NCBI GenBank assembly: GCA_016722505.1
Contig: JADKJH010000001.1
Coordinates: 186,001-250,000 of the forward strand
Length of the DNA: 64,000 nt
Direction: 5' to 3'
DNA from: Holophagaceae bacterium
GTDB taxonomy: Bacteria > Acidobacteriota > Holophagae > Holophagales > Holophagaceae
Position 1 is the stretch's first letter. The number at the start of each line of letters is the position of its first letter. Shown piece by piece: positions 51,755 to 60,647 of this stretch. Position numbers and translations under genes: made by a program. The notes beneath the pieces were generated by a model. That model had not been told where the DNA came from, did not search any database, and saw only the letters and a list, made by a program, of their open reading frames with translations.

Positions 51755-53188
51755 TCAGGCGCCTTTCAAAAGAAGGGATGCATAAAGATCAAGATAAGCC
51801 CTGGCCGGGTGTTCCCAGCCGAATTCAGCCATCATTCCCCGCCGCTGGACCTGCCGCCAGGTGACGGGATCGCGGAACAATGCCATCGCACGATTGATGG
51901 CTTCACCCAGCGCCCATCCGTTGGCCTCATCAAATTGGAACCCGGTCGCGGTGTCGTTCTGCAAGGTCTCCGGTGATGCACCTACGACCGTGTCAGCCAA
52001 CCCACCCGTACGACGCACCAAAGGGATGGCGCCGTAAGCCTGGGCGTAGAGCTGAGTGAGGCCGCAGGGTTCCTGGCGCGAAGGCACCAGGATCACGTCG
52101 CTCGCTGCGAAGGCCCGGTGGGCGAGGGCTTCGTCGTATCCAATGAAGGCCGAGACCCGGCCTGGATATCGCTGGGCAGCTTGGCGGAAGGCCGCCTCCA
52201 GCAGGGGCTCACCCTGGCCCAGCTGAGCCAGCTGGGCGCCCTGAGCGACAAGGTGATCCACATTCTCCAATACCAGATCGAGTCCCTTGAGAACGTCAAG
52301 CCGGCTCACGGCCGTGAAGATAGGTGCGTCTGGATCCTCATGAAGACCCAATCTGCGCTGGAAATCGGAACGATTCGGCACCCTTCGGGCCGGGTGCTTC
52401 AGATCGTAATGGCTGACAAGATGCGGGTCTTTCGCGGGATTCCACACAGCCCGATCCACACCATTGAGAATTCCCTGCAAAACGCCATTCCGATGCGCCA
52501 TCAGGCTCTCCAGCCCGTGTCCGCCGTCCATCTGGATTTCACGCGCGTAGGTGGGACTCACGGTGCTGAGACAGTCCGCCAGTTTCAACCCAGCTTTCAG
52601 GAATCCGATGTCGCCGTGGAACTCTACACCTTCGGGTGTGAAGGCATGATGCGGAAGCCACAAGCCGTCCAGCATCGAAGCAGGAAAACGCCCCTGGAAG
52701 GCGATGTTATGGATGGTCATCACCGTTGCTGGCCGCGGACCAGGGCCGTATGCCACATAGGCCGGCATTAGGCCTGCGGGCCAATCGTGTCCGTGGAGAA
52801 TCTGAGGCCGCCAACCCTCGGAATCGCCCTCCCGGCCCAGGTGCGCCGCAACCCAGCAGAGCGCGGCGAAGCGCTTGGCAAGGTCTTCTGGATGGTCATA
52901 GGGTCCACCTGGCCGGTCGAAAAAGGTCGGCTGGTCGAGCAGGTAGAGGGGCAACCCTGGGGCTTCGGCCCGGAGGATCCGGGCCGGGCCTCCACCCATA
53001 AGATCCGGGAAGGCAACTGTCTGCCCCTGGACCTCCACCGCTGCGAGCAGTTCAGGATAGGCCGGCAATAGCATGCGGACATCGTGGCCCAGCGCGCGCA
53101 TGGCTCGCGGCAGGGCCGCCATCACATCGCCCAATCCGCCGACCTTGACATAGGGAAACAGTTCAGACGCAACGAACAGAACACTCAA
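51755..53188 (-). CDS. glgA: Glycogen synthase (ADP-glucose)
   Basis: The 477-residue GT5 glycosyltransferase elongates glycogen from ADP-glucose. The N-terminal substrate motif is KVGGLGDVMAALPRAM. HGHDWPAGLMP, TIHNIAFQGRFP and the C-terminal SRQEPCGLTQLYAQAYGAIPLVRRTGGLADTV segment are intact. Translation appears to start at TTG 53188: this aligns with the family N-terminus (SVLFVASELFP), lies 3 bp after the glgC stop, and has GGAG upstream. A weak start codon may balance synthase against GlgC. Operon glgC-glgA-pgi. Confidence 0.95.
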   Translation of the reverse strand: MSVLFVASELFPYVKVGGLGDVMAALPRAMRALGHDVRMLLPAYPELLAAVEVQGQTVAFPDLMGGGPARILRAEAPGLPLYLLDQPTFFDRPGGPYDHPEDLAKRFAALCWVAAHLGREGDSEGWRPQILHGHDWPAGLMPAYVAYGPGPRPATVMTIHNIAFQGRFPASMLDGLWLPHHAFTPEGVEFHGDIGFLKAGLKLADCLSTVSPTYAREIQMDGGHGLESLMAHRNGVLQGILNGVDRAVWNPAKDPHLVSHYDLKHPARRVPNRSDFQRRLGLHEDPDAPIFTAVSRLDVLKGLDLVLENVDHLVAQGAQLAQLGQGEPLLEAAFRQAAQRYPGRVSAFIGYDEALAHRAFAASDVILVPSRQEPCGLTQLYAQAYGAIPLVRRTGGLADTVVGASPETLQNDTATGFQFDEANGWALGEAINRAMALFRDPVTWRQVQRRGMMAEFGWEHPARAYLDLYASLLLKGA

Positions 53189-53191
53189 AAT

Positions 53192-54457
53192 CTACGACTC
53201 CAATTGGCGCAGCATGCGCTGGGAGATCAGGGTGACACCACCCTCGGTCCGATAGAACCGGCGGGCGTCCTCCTCAGGATGTTCGCCAACCACCAGGCCC
53301 TCGGGAATGTGGCAGTCCCGGGCTACGATGCACCGGCGAAGGCGGGCATGGCGGCCAATGTCGCAATCAGGAAGCACCATCGCTCCGTCCAGTCGGGCGT
53401 GGGAATGGACCGAAACGCGGCTGGAGAGCAAGGAATGATGCACATGGGCACCGGAAATGATGCAGCCGCCGGACACTAAACTGGAAAGCGCGACCCCATT
53501 GCGCATCTCCCCCGCGTGCACGAATTTCGCAGGCGGCAATTGTTCCTGATGGGTGGTGATGGGCCAGGCTTTGTCGTAAAGGTTCAGGGCTGGAGATGCG
53601 GTGGTGAGGTCCATGTTGGCGCCCCAGTAGGAATCCACGCTGCCGACATCCCGCCAGTAGGGCTCCGAATGCCCCTCGTTCGGAACACAACTGCGCTCGA
53701 AACGATGGGCGAAGATCTTGGCCTCATGGACCAGCTTCGGGATGATGTCCTTGCCGAAATCGTGGCCGGAATCAGAATCCTCAGCGTCCCGCATCAGGGC
53801 CTTGTATAGGAATTCCGCATTGAACAGATAGATGCCCATGGAGGCAAAAGCGCGATCCGGCTTGCCAGGGATGGAGGGTGGATCCTCCGGCTTCTCCACG
53901 AAGGAAACGATGCGGCCTTTCTCATCCACCTGAGCGATGCCAAACCCCCGAGCGGCCATCCGCGGCACCTCGAGGCAGGCGATGGTCATGTCCGCCTGGT
54001 GGTCCAAATGGTCCTGGAGGAAAACCTTGTAGTCCATGCGGTAGATGTGGTCCCCCGCCAGGATCAGCACGGTCTTGGGATTGGCCGACTGGATGCTGCT
54101 CAAGTTCTGGTAGACGGCGTCCGCCGTACCGCTGTACCAGGCATTCTTGTCCATGCTTTGCTGGGCGGGAAGTACATGGACATATTCGTCGAGATTGCCC
54201 GCCAGGAACGTCCATCCAAACTGGAGATGTTGCAGTAGGCGGTGCGAGTTGTACTGCGTCAACACCATGATCCGGCGGAAACCGGAATTCACGCAGTTCG
54301 ACAGTGTGAAATCAATGATGCGGTACTTGCCGCCAAAATCGAGACCGGGTTTGGAATAGTGGTCCGTGAGATCCATCAGGCGCTTGCCGCGTCCGCCCGC
54401 CATCACCAGGGCGATGGTGTGCCGAGGTGAGAGTCGCGATTCCGAGATCGTCAGCAT
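53192..54457 (-). CDS. glgC: Glucose-1-phosphate adenylyltransferase
   Basis: GlgC makes ADP-glucose from ATP and glucose-1-phosphate, the regulated step of glycogen synthesis. The 421-residue chain has the nucleotide motif ALVMAGGRGKRLMDLT, YRIIDFTLSNCVNSG, the YSGTADAVYQN substrate loop, LAGDHIYRMDY, SFVEKPEDP and a C-terminal left-handed helix domain (SGGCIISGAHVHHSLLSSRVSVHSHA). First gene of the minus-strand operon with glgA and pgi. A promoter should lie in the 197-bp gap upstream, where I see only the neighbouring terminator clearly. Confidence 0.96.
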   Translation of the reverse strand: MLTISESRLSPRHTIALVMAGGRGKRLMDLTDHYSKPGLDFGGKYRIIDFTLSNCVNSGFRRIMVLTQYNSHRLLQHLQFGWTFLAGNLDEYVHVLPAQQSMDKNAWYSGTADAVYQNLSSIQSANPKTVLILAGDHIYRMDYKVFLQDHLDHQADMTIACLEVPRMAARGFGIAQVDEKGRIVSFVEKPEDPPSIPGKPDRAFASMGIYLFNAEFLYKALMRDAEDSDSGHDFGKDIIPKLVHEAKIFAHRFERSCVPNEGHSEPYWRDVGSVDSYWGANMDLTTASPALNLYDKAWPITTHQEQLPPAKFVHAGEMRNGVALSSLVSGGCIISGAHVHHSLLSSRVSVHSHARLDGAMVLPDCDIGRHARLRRCIVARDCHIPEGLVVGEHPEEDARRFYRTEGGVTLISQRMLRQLES

Positions 54458-54603
54458 GAGAGTCCCCGGTGAAGGCCTGAATGCATCATAGCCAGCCCAG
54501 GGGTGGATCCCTTGCGCGATCTATCCAAGTTGCGCTCAGGCCCACAGAACCTGGGGCTTCTGCATCCTTTCATAAACCGGAGCCCGGTTAACCGGACAGG
54601 CAA

Positions 54604-54637
54604 GCAAAAAGGGCCGCCCGAAGGCGGCCCTTTTTGC
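54604..54637. terminator. Strong intrinsic terminator after the PHP-domain giant gene
   Basis: A 15-bp perfect stem joins GCAAAAAGGGCCGCC (54604-54618) to its complement (54623-54637) around a CGAA loop, with the GC core flanked by A5 and T5. It is symmetrical and can work on both strands. On the minus strand it follows the stop at 54655. Confidence 0.92.
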
Positions 54638-54654
54638 TCACGTTTCCTTTGATC

Positions 54655-57600
54655 TCAGCGAATCGTGAAATTCGTGGCGCCGGAGGTGCCTGTGCCATAG
54701 GAGTTGGTCACTGCAACTGGGCCGGTTGTGGCGCCAGCCGGGACAGTGGCCGTGATTTGTGTGCTGGACACCACAGTGAATCCAGCAGGAACGCCATTGA
54801 AACTCACCACCGTGGCACCGGTAAAGCTGGACCCGGTGATGGTGACCTGGGATCCGACCGAACCCACTCTGGGCAGGAAGGACATGACCTGTGGAACCAA
54901 GGTGGGAACCGTGAAGGCTTGATAGGTTCTCCCTGTGCAAATGGCACTGCTGACGGCGATCACGCCAGAGGTTGCTCCGGCGGGAACCGTAGCTTGGACC
55001 TGGGTCGGCGAAATGATCGTGAAGGAAGCCAAAACACCATTGAAATGCACCGAGGTCAGACCCGCGAAGTTGCCGCCTGTCAAAGTGACCAAGGTACCCA
55101 CAGGACCAGAGCTTGGAGAGAAGCCGCTGATGGAAATGAGGCAAGCGGGCTTGACCACAAGGTTCACGGTGACAACGTTCGAGTACAGATCGCCATCAGT
55201 CGCCCGGTACGTGAAACTGTCTTGACCGGTGAAACTGGCAAAGGGCGTGTAAGTGAAGCCGCCGTTCGGCGCCAGAACAAGCGATCCGTGGGCGGGTCCT
55301 AGAACGAGAGCAGCGCTTAAGGATGGGCCGTCTACATCCGAATCATTCCCGAGGACGCCTGGAGCGGGCACTGTGAAGGGCGACCCCCCAGGCATGGAGT
55401 AGGAATCGCCTACAGCCACTGGCGCATCATTCACCGGGACGACGGTGATGGACACTGTAGCGATATTGGAATCCACGCGCCCGTCATTGGCCTTGAAAGT
55501 CAGGCTGTCGGGTCCGTTGTAGTTCAGCGCTGGCGTGTAGGTCAGATTCGGGACCGTACCCGTCAGGCTGCCATGGGTGGGATTGCCCGTAACGGTGTAG
55601 GTCAACGGGTCCCCATTGACGTCCGTGGCTACCAGAGTGATCGGCAGGGCTGTGTCTTCGTTTGTGGAAACGGATTGGTCCGCCGCCACTGGGGGGGCGT
55701 TGACCGTAAGGACAAAGGTATCCGTGGCCATCATGTTGCCTTCATCCTTGATGGATACCGTGACCGTGGTGGTGCCGCCCTGTCCAGCCGTGGGTGCCAG
55801 ATTGAGAGTTCGGCTTGAACCGGTGCCGCTCACGGTGATCCCAGCATTAGGCAGGAGTGTCGTATTGCTGGACGTGAGGGTGAACACCAGGTTGTCGGGG
55901 TTCGTCTCGGCGTCATTCACCGTGAAAGGGATGCCCGGAATGGCGGCATTCATTTCAACGATAAGGTCAGCCATGTTTGAAATGGTGGGGGCGGTGCCGA
56001 AAAGGTGGACGCCCAGGTATTCCGTCATGGTGTCCGTAGCGATGGCCACATTCGCAAGAGACGTGGCGGTGTCGACGCCGGCAAGCGTCCATTCACCCGC
56101 CAGATCAAAAATCTGGTTGCCCCCCAGGATTGTGGGTTTGCGGTAGAAGGATTGATCCTGGCCAACCCAGCCCAGATTGTTGCCAACCACATCCAGGCGG
56201 TTGTTCCAACCTGTGCCGACAGCCGTGCTGGTGGAAAGGAAGATGATGTCATTGCCATTGAAGTTGACCGCAGTGGATCCCACCCCCGTGGCTGCGGCGG
56301 CAGCGTAGGCAGGAAGGGCAGCTGAATTATGTTTGAAGACCCGTGAGGCTCCAGGGGCCAAGGTCCCGGTAAGCGCATAGCTCCCCCCTGGCGAGACAGT
56401 CGCAGGATCCGCGCCGCCTCCGGTGCCACCGTAGTTGATGGCCACGATGTAAAGCTGCGGGGAGGCCAGATTGATCGTCGTAGTGCCTACATTGGTGAGC
56501 TCGGCGTATTTGTTGAAACTGCTGCCTTCGTAGTACTGGCTGATGATCACCTTGGATGGCGGCGGTTTCACCGTCACCAGGAAGGTATCCGTGGCCGTGG
56601 CGCCACCACCGTCGGTGACCGTGACAGTGATAGTGGCGGTGCCAGTCTGGCCGGCGGCAGGCGTCACGGTGAGAGTCCGGCTCGCACCGCTACCGCCGAA
56701 GGTCAGATTGGCATTGGGGATCAGCGTGGTGTTGTTGGAAGTGGCGCCCACCGAGAGGGAGGCCACGGGTGTCTCGGCATCGCCCACGGTGAAGGGGATG
56801 TTGGCAATGGCCGTGTCCTGGACCGTGACCTGGTCGGTGATATCGCTGATGGCGGGGTTCGTGTTGACCGGCACCACAGTAGCCGTGGAACTACCGGAAA
56901 CGGCGCCATTCTGCACGCTGGTGGCGGTGATGGTGAACGGGCCAGCAGTGTTGGGGGCCGTCCATTGGCCCAAGGCGTTGATGGAGCCGCCGGTGGCGCT
57001 CCAGCTCACGGCCTGGCTGAAACTGCCAGTGCCCGTTACTGTCGCAGCGAAGGTCGTGGTGCTCAAGCCGTTCACGGTGGGATCCACCGGCACAACGGAG
57101 ACACCGGTGATGGTGCTGGTGGGATCGGTCACAATAAGCTGGAAACTGTCGCTGGCAGTGGCTCCGACGCCATCTGTGACAGTCACGGTGATGAGCGCCG
57201 TGCCAATTTGGTCCGCTACGGGTGTCAAGGTGACAGTACGGCCAGTGGCCGTTCCGCTTACTACGTCGAAGACGATGTTCGATGCCTGGATTAGGGTGGG
57301 ATCGGAGCTGGTGGCCGTGGCGGTAAGGGTGCCGCTCCCGCCCACAGTGAACGGGATGGCGGCGGTGCTGGTGTTGGACTGGATGGACTGGGAAAGGATG
57401 TCGGAGATGGAAGCAGCACTGATGAAGATATGTTTGCCAAGATATTCGGTCTGAGTGTTGTTCGCAGTGTCCACATTGGTGAGGCTGGCCGCCGTGGTCG
57501 CGCCCGCGAGGGTCCATTCCGCCGCAAGGTTGAAGTTCGGATTCGGCATGTTCACCGCCGCATTCCGGTAATAGCTGCGATCGGTGCCCCACGAGGTGCC

Positions 57601-60318
57601 ATTGCCCACAACATCGAAGCGATTGGTCCATGGAGTCACATTGTCATTCGCATTATTCGTTGTAAGGATGACGAGATCGTCTCCATTGAAGTTGATGACA
57701 CTGCTGTCAATGGTGTAGGCCGAGGTGTAGGCAGGGAGCACGGCCGAACCATTCCTGAAGACCATGGAGGCGCCCGATGCCAGCACGCCGGTCAAGGCCC
57801 GGATCGTTCGGAGCGCGATCCCGCCGCTGACCGGAGGAATCGTTGGTGGAGCTGTCGGGTCGTCCGCCGCCAAATTGGAATAAAGAGCAAGGTAGATCTG
57901 TGGGGAGGCCAAGTCTAGGGGGGTCGGGCCGACGTTTGTGATTTCGATGTGCTTATTGCTACCCGTGCCTTCGTAGTATTGGCTGATGATGAGCTTAGGA
58001 GCGCTCCCGCCGGGTGCGTTCACGTTAAAGATGAAAGTGTCCGTGGCCGTATCGCCTGCGCCGTCCGTCACCGTGACAGTCACTGTCGCAGAACCAGTCT
58101 GGTCAGCCGCAGGGACCAGTGTGATGGTCCGGCTTGCGCCGCTTCCGCCAAAGGTGATGTTGGCATCCGGAAGAAGGGTCTGGTTGTTGGATGAGCCCGT
58201 AACCGTGAGCAGGTTCGCGTTGGTCTCTGCGTCTCCGATGGAGAAACCCAGGTTGTTGACGGGTATGTCTTTCAGCGTGCTCTGGTTGGGGATGTCGCTG
58301 ATGGTGGGGGGGGTGTTCGTCACGCCGAAGGGCTGCACGGTGATGAGCCGTGTGGCTGAGCCCGTGGCGGCGGCATCATCGGTCGCGGTGTAGGTGACCG
58401 TGAAGAGCACTGGTGAGCCGGTGGCATTGTTGAATGTGTGGCTGGGAGTCGCTGTCCCGGTCACGACAGGGCTGCCATCGCCGAAATTCCAGCTATGCCC
58501 AGTGATGGCGGTATGCGTGGTGGTGGCGGTTCCAGTGAAGTTCACGGTCGCACCGTCCAGCACCGTCGTATTCGTGGCGGGTTGGGTAATGTTGGCGGCC
58601 ACTGCGCTTGCGGCCTGATTCACCCAGATGGGCGCGGACCAAAGGAAGCGTCCATCGTCCTGGGTGATCTTGGCGTAGTAGTAGTGGTTTCCGGCAGCGG
58701 GTGTGATCGTGGCGGTATCAGTGCCTTCAATCATCTGCACCGTCGAGAGTGCTATGCCAGGGATACCTTCGAAAATTTGGATGCGGCTGGCGCTGCGGCC
58801 GGGTGTCACGGTGGCGTAATGCACCTGCAGGGTCAGGCTGCCGGTGTTGTTGATGCGGTCGCCCATCATCGCTCCAGCGGACGTGGTCAGCACGATCTGG
58901 CTGCCCTTGTCGTGGGTGGCGAAGGTGCGCCGGGCGCGGATGGCGTCCAACATGGCCGTCAGAGTCCAGGGCGTTCCGTTCGGGATGAGGAGGCCGGTCC
59001 TATTGATGTTGCTCAGACCCCAGTTGGCGCAATGGTTGTCTTGGTTCGAGGTGGGCGAGACATGGAAGCCCTTCTCCAAAAATGCGTTGAATGGGATCTC
59101 AAAATTACTGAGGAATGGATCGCTTTCCGTGAGGCTGGTGGAGAAAGCGCCGCTGTTGGACACTTCGCACAACGCAACCACTTCGTCGCCGGCCGCCGTG
59201 TAGGTCAGGTTGTTGAACTGGCTGGTCTTGGGATGATTGAACTGGCCCACCCAATTGCGGGACTGCATGGTGAGGTAGAGGGCCGGGTAGTCGTTCTTGG
59301 GGGTGTTGAAGTGGCCCATGAGTTGGCCCGAGGTATTGAATTCCCAGGTGGGCAGACCATCGGGATTGAAGATGTTCAGGTGGCCTCCGTTGGCGATGAC
59401 ACCCCACTCCACACCGTAGGTGGCCATGAAGGTTGGATTCGCCGTCCGGTAGGCCGAGGCCGCCGATACGCCAGAGTCGAATAAGGCCTTGGGAATGGCC
59501 GGGTCCAGGTCGCCGGTCCCAGTGGACCCGTCGTACATGTGGTTATGCTCGGTGGCCGCAAGGAAATCCCCACCCGCGGCCACTCGCATCATTTCGTAGG
59601 CCTGCGCAGGCCCCTGGGTTCCCGATTGGGGGTTCTCACCGCCGGTGCAGCTTGTGACCACCACACCGCCATCGGAATGGTTGGTCTGGCTGTGCAGGTT
59701 GCCAAGGTAGATCGTGTAGGGCAGCGAGGCCGGGGCCGGAGCCGAACCGGGCGCCAGAGCCCCGCTGACGGGCATGTCGAGGGCGCGCACCTTGAGGCGT
59801 GGAACGGGGCCGATGCAGATAGGTGTGTCTTGGGTGTCGACTTCCTCCGTGTTCGCCGCGAGCTGGGCTTCCACACGGTCGATCTGGCTCCCATTGGGAT
59901 ATTGCCGGTAGGCCGCCTGGGCCGTGGGTTTGGCGGTCAGACGCAATGTGTAGAATCCGTGCTCCAAAGGACGGCCCGCAGCGTCTGCGCCGTCCCAAGC
60001 GATGCGCTGGGTTCCAGCGCCGCTCACCAGGAAAGTTTCGCCATGCCATATCCTGCGCACGAGACCTTTGGCGTCCACCAGCTCCAGGCGCCAAGAGCCT
60101 ACGGTCATGGTTTCTGCGTCCACGAATCCGAAGCCAACCTTCAATGTTCGTGCTTCACCCTGCTCACCCAGGAAGGGAGCCCACAGAGCCGCTTCGAACT
60201 CGTGGTGGTCGGGGTGGGCGATGCTCACGCCTGGAGCCAAGGGCACTTGGGACGCTAAAGGAGCCACGGGCAACAATGCCAATGCAAATAAGGACAGACA
60301 CCGCCGGAAAAGATTCAT
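54655..60318 (-). CDS. Giant secreted PHP-domain protein with PKD, lamin-tail, cadherin-like and TIG domains
   Basis: The 1,887-residue exported protein has a signal peptide (MNLFRRCLSLFALALLPVAPLAS; ATG 60318 with GGAG 7 nt upstream). A PHP-type metallohydrolase region follows (NLHSQTNHSDG about 207-217, then AATEHN, GHLNIF, FNHP and NQDNHC), as in the CehA/McbA family. A PKD-like domain lies near 616, and two lamin-tail domains start near 776 and 1256, each after Ig-like repeats with FTVGDAE and SGASRTxTxxPAxxQTGxA. Cadherin/VCBS-like domains (about 1490-1700) and two C-terminal TIG domains follow. Internal duplication is obvious. It is probably a surface phosphoesterase or nuclease on a long stalk; the substrate is unknown. 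Confidence 0.8.
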   Translation of the reverse strand: MNLFRRCLSLFALALLPVAPLASQVPLAPGVSIAHPDHHEFEAALWAPFLGEQGEARTLKVGFGFVDAETMTVGSWRLELVDAKGLVRRIWHGETFLVSGAGTQRIAWDGADAAGRPLEHGFYTLRLTAKPTAQAAYRQYPNGSQIDRVEAQLAANTEEVDTQDTPICIGPVPRLKVRALDMPVSGALAPGSAPAPASLPYTIYLGNLHSQTNHSDGGVVVTSCTGGENPQSGTQGPAQAYEMMRVAAGGDFLAATEHNHMYDGSTGTGDLDPAIPKALFDSGVSAASAYRTANPTFMATYGVEWGVIANGGHLNIFNPDGLPTWEFNTSGQLMGHFNTPKNDYPALYLTMQSRNWVGQFNHPKTSQFNNLTYTAAGDEVVALCEVSNSGAFSTSLTESDPFLSNFEIPFNAFLEKGFHVSPTSNQDNHCANWGLSNINRTGLLIPNGTPWTLTAMLDAIRARRTFATHDKGSQIVLTTSAGAMMGDRINNTGSLTLQVHYATVTPGRSASRIQIFEGIPGIALSTVQMIEGTDTATITPAAGNHYYYAKITQDDGRFLWSAPIWVNQAASAVAANITQPATNTTVLDGATVNFTGTATTTHTAITGHSWNFGDGSPVVTGTATPSHTFNNATGSPVLFTVTYTATDDAAATGSATRLITVQPFGVTNTPPTISDIPNQSTLKDIPVNNLGFSIGDAETNANLLTVTGSSNNQTLLPDANITFGGSGASRTITLVPAADQTGSATVTVTVTDGAGDTATDTFIFNVNAPGGSAPKLIISQYYEGTGSNKHIEITNVGPTPLDLASPQIYLALYSNLAADDPTAPPTIPPVSGGIALRTIRALTGVLASGASMVFRNGSAVLPAYTSAYTIDSSVINFNGDDLVILTTNNANDNVTPWTNRFDVVGNGTSWGTDRSYYRNAAVNMPNPNFNLAAEWTLAGATTAASLTNVDTANNTQTEYLGKHIFISAASISDILSQSIQSNTSTAAIPFTVGGSGTLTATATSSDPTLIQASNIVFDVVSGTATGRTVTLTPVADQIGTALITVTVTDGVGATASDSFQLIVTDPTSTITGVSVVPVDPTVNGLSTTTFAATVTGTGSFSQAVSWSATGGSINALGQWTAPNTAGPFTITATSVQNGAVSGSSTATVVPVNTNPAISDITDQVTVQDTAIANIPFTVGDAETPVASLSVGATSNNTTLIPNANLTFGGSGASRTLTVTPAAGQTGTATITVTVTDGGGATATDTFLVTVKPPPSKVIISQYYEGSSFNKYAELTNVGTTTINLASPQLYIVAINYGGTGGGADPATVSPGGSYALTGTLAPGASRVFKHNSAALPAYAAAAATGVGSTAVNFNGNDIIFLSTSTAVGTGWNNRLDVVGNNLGWVGQDQSFYRKPTILGGNQIFDLAGEWTLAGVDTATSLANVAIATDTMTEYLGVHLFGTAPTISNMADLIVEMNAAIPGIPFTVNDAETNPDNLVFTLTSSNTTLLPNAGITVSGTGSSRTLNLAPTAGQGGTTTVTVSIKDEGNMMATDTFVLTVNAPPVAADQSVSTNEDTALPITLVATDVNGDPLTYTVTGNPTHGSLTGTVPNLTYTPALNYNGPDSLTFKANDGRVDSNIATVSITVVPVNDAPVAVGDSYSMPGGSPFTVPAPGVLGNDSDVDGPSLSAALVLGPAHGSLVLAPNGGFTYTPFASFTGQDSFTYRATDGDLYSNVVTVNLVVKPACLISISGFSPSSGPVGTLVTLTGGNFAGLTSVHFNGVLASFTIISPTQVQATVPAGATSGVIAVSSAICTGRTYQAFTVPTLVPQVMSFLPRVGSVGSQVTITGSSFTGATVVSFNGVPAGFTVVSSTQITATVPAGATTGPVAVTNSYGTGTSGATNFTIR

Positions 60319-60647
60319 AGATGCTCCAAAATTTTGATGACTCAGATCAAAGGCAGAATTTATAGAATCTCCCAATAGTTGCTTAAGAACAGTGAAATAA
60401 ATGTCACATTTCCAAGCGCCGCGGAGAGACCTTACCTAGCCCTTACCCCATCGTATTTTCGAAGGTGAAAATCCGATGTGAATCCAATAATCCGATAGCT
60501 GCCACACCAGGCTGAACGGCATCTGGAATGGACTGACGGTACCCAGCGCGGCTCTTCTGCGTGCAAAGATGGGGCCTGCGAAGGGTGTGTACCAGCTGCT
60601 TGGTGCGACCCTAATATCTTGAGTCGCAGATGAAGACGGAGCCGCAA
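60319..60647. other. Divergent intergenic region between the PHP giant and glnA
   Basis: On the minus strand a TATAAA (60359-60354) is a plausible -10 for the giant gene. Upstream lies TGTGA-N8-TCACT (60408-60391), a CRP-like dyad with the wrong spacer length. On the plus strand TAATAT (60612-60617) may be a -10 for glnA. I find no sigma-54 TGGCAC-N5-TTGCA element and no gene. Confidence 0.45.

Noticed and set aside
56543..57454. 303-codon frame antisense to the PHP giant (a 348-codon one also occurs at 58438-59484)
   Set aside because: Val/Thr/Pro-rich shadow of the repetitive Ig-like region; no ribosome site or domain.
60391..60408. CRP-like site upstream of the PHP giant
   Set aside because: The half-sites TGTGA and TCACT are separated by 8 bp rather than 6, so it does not fit the other sites.
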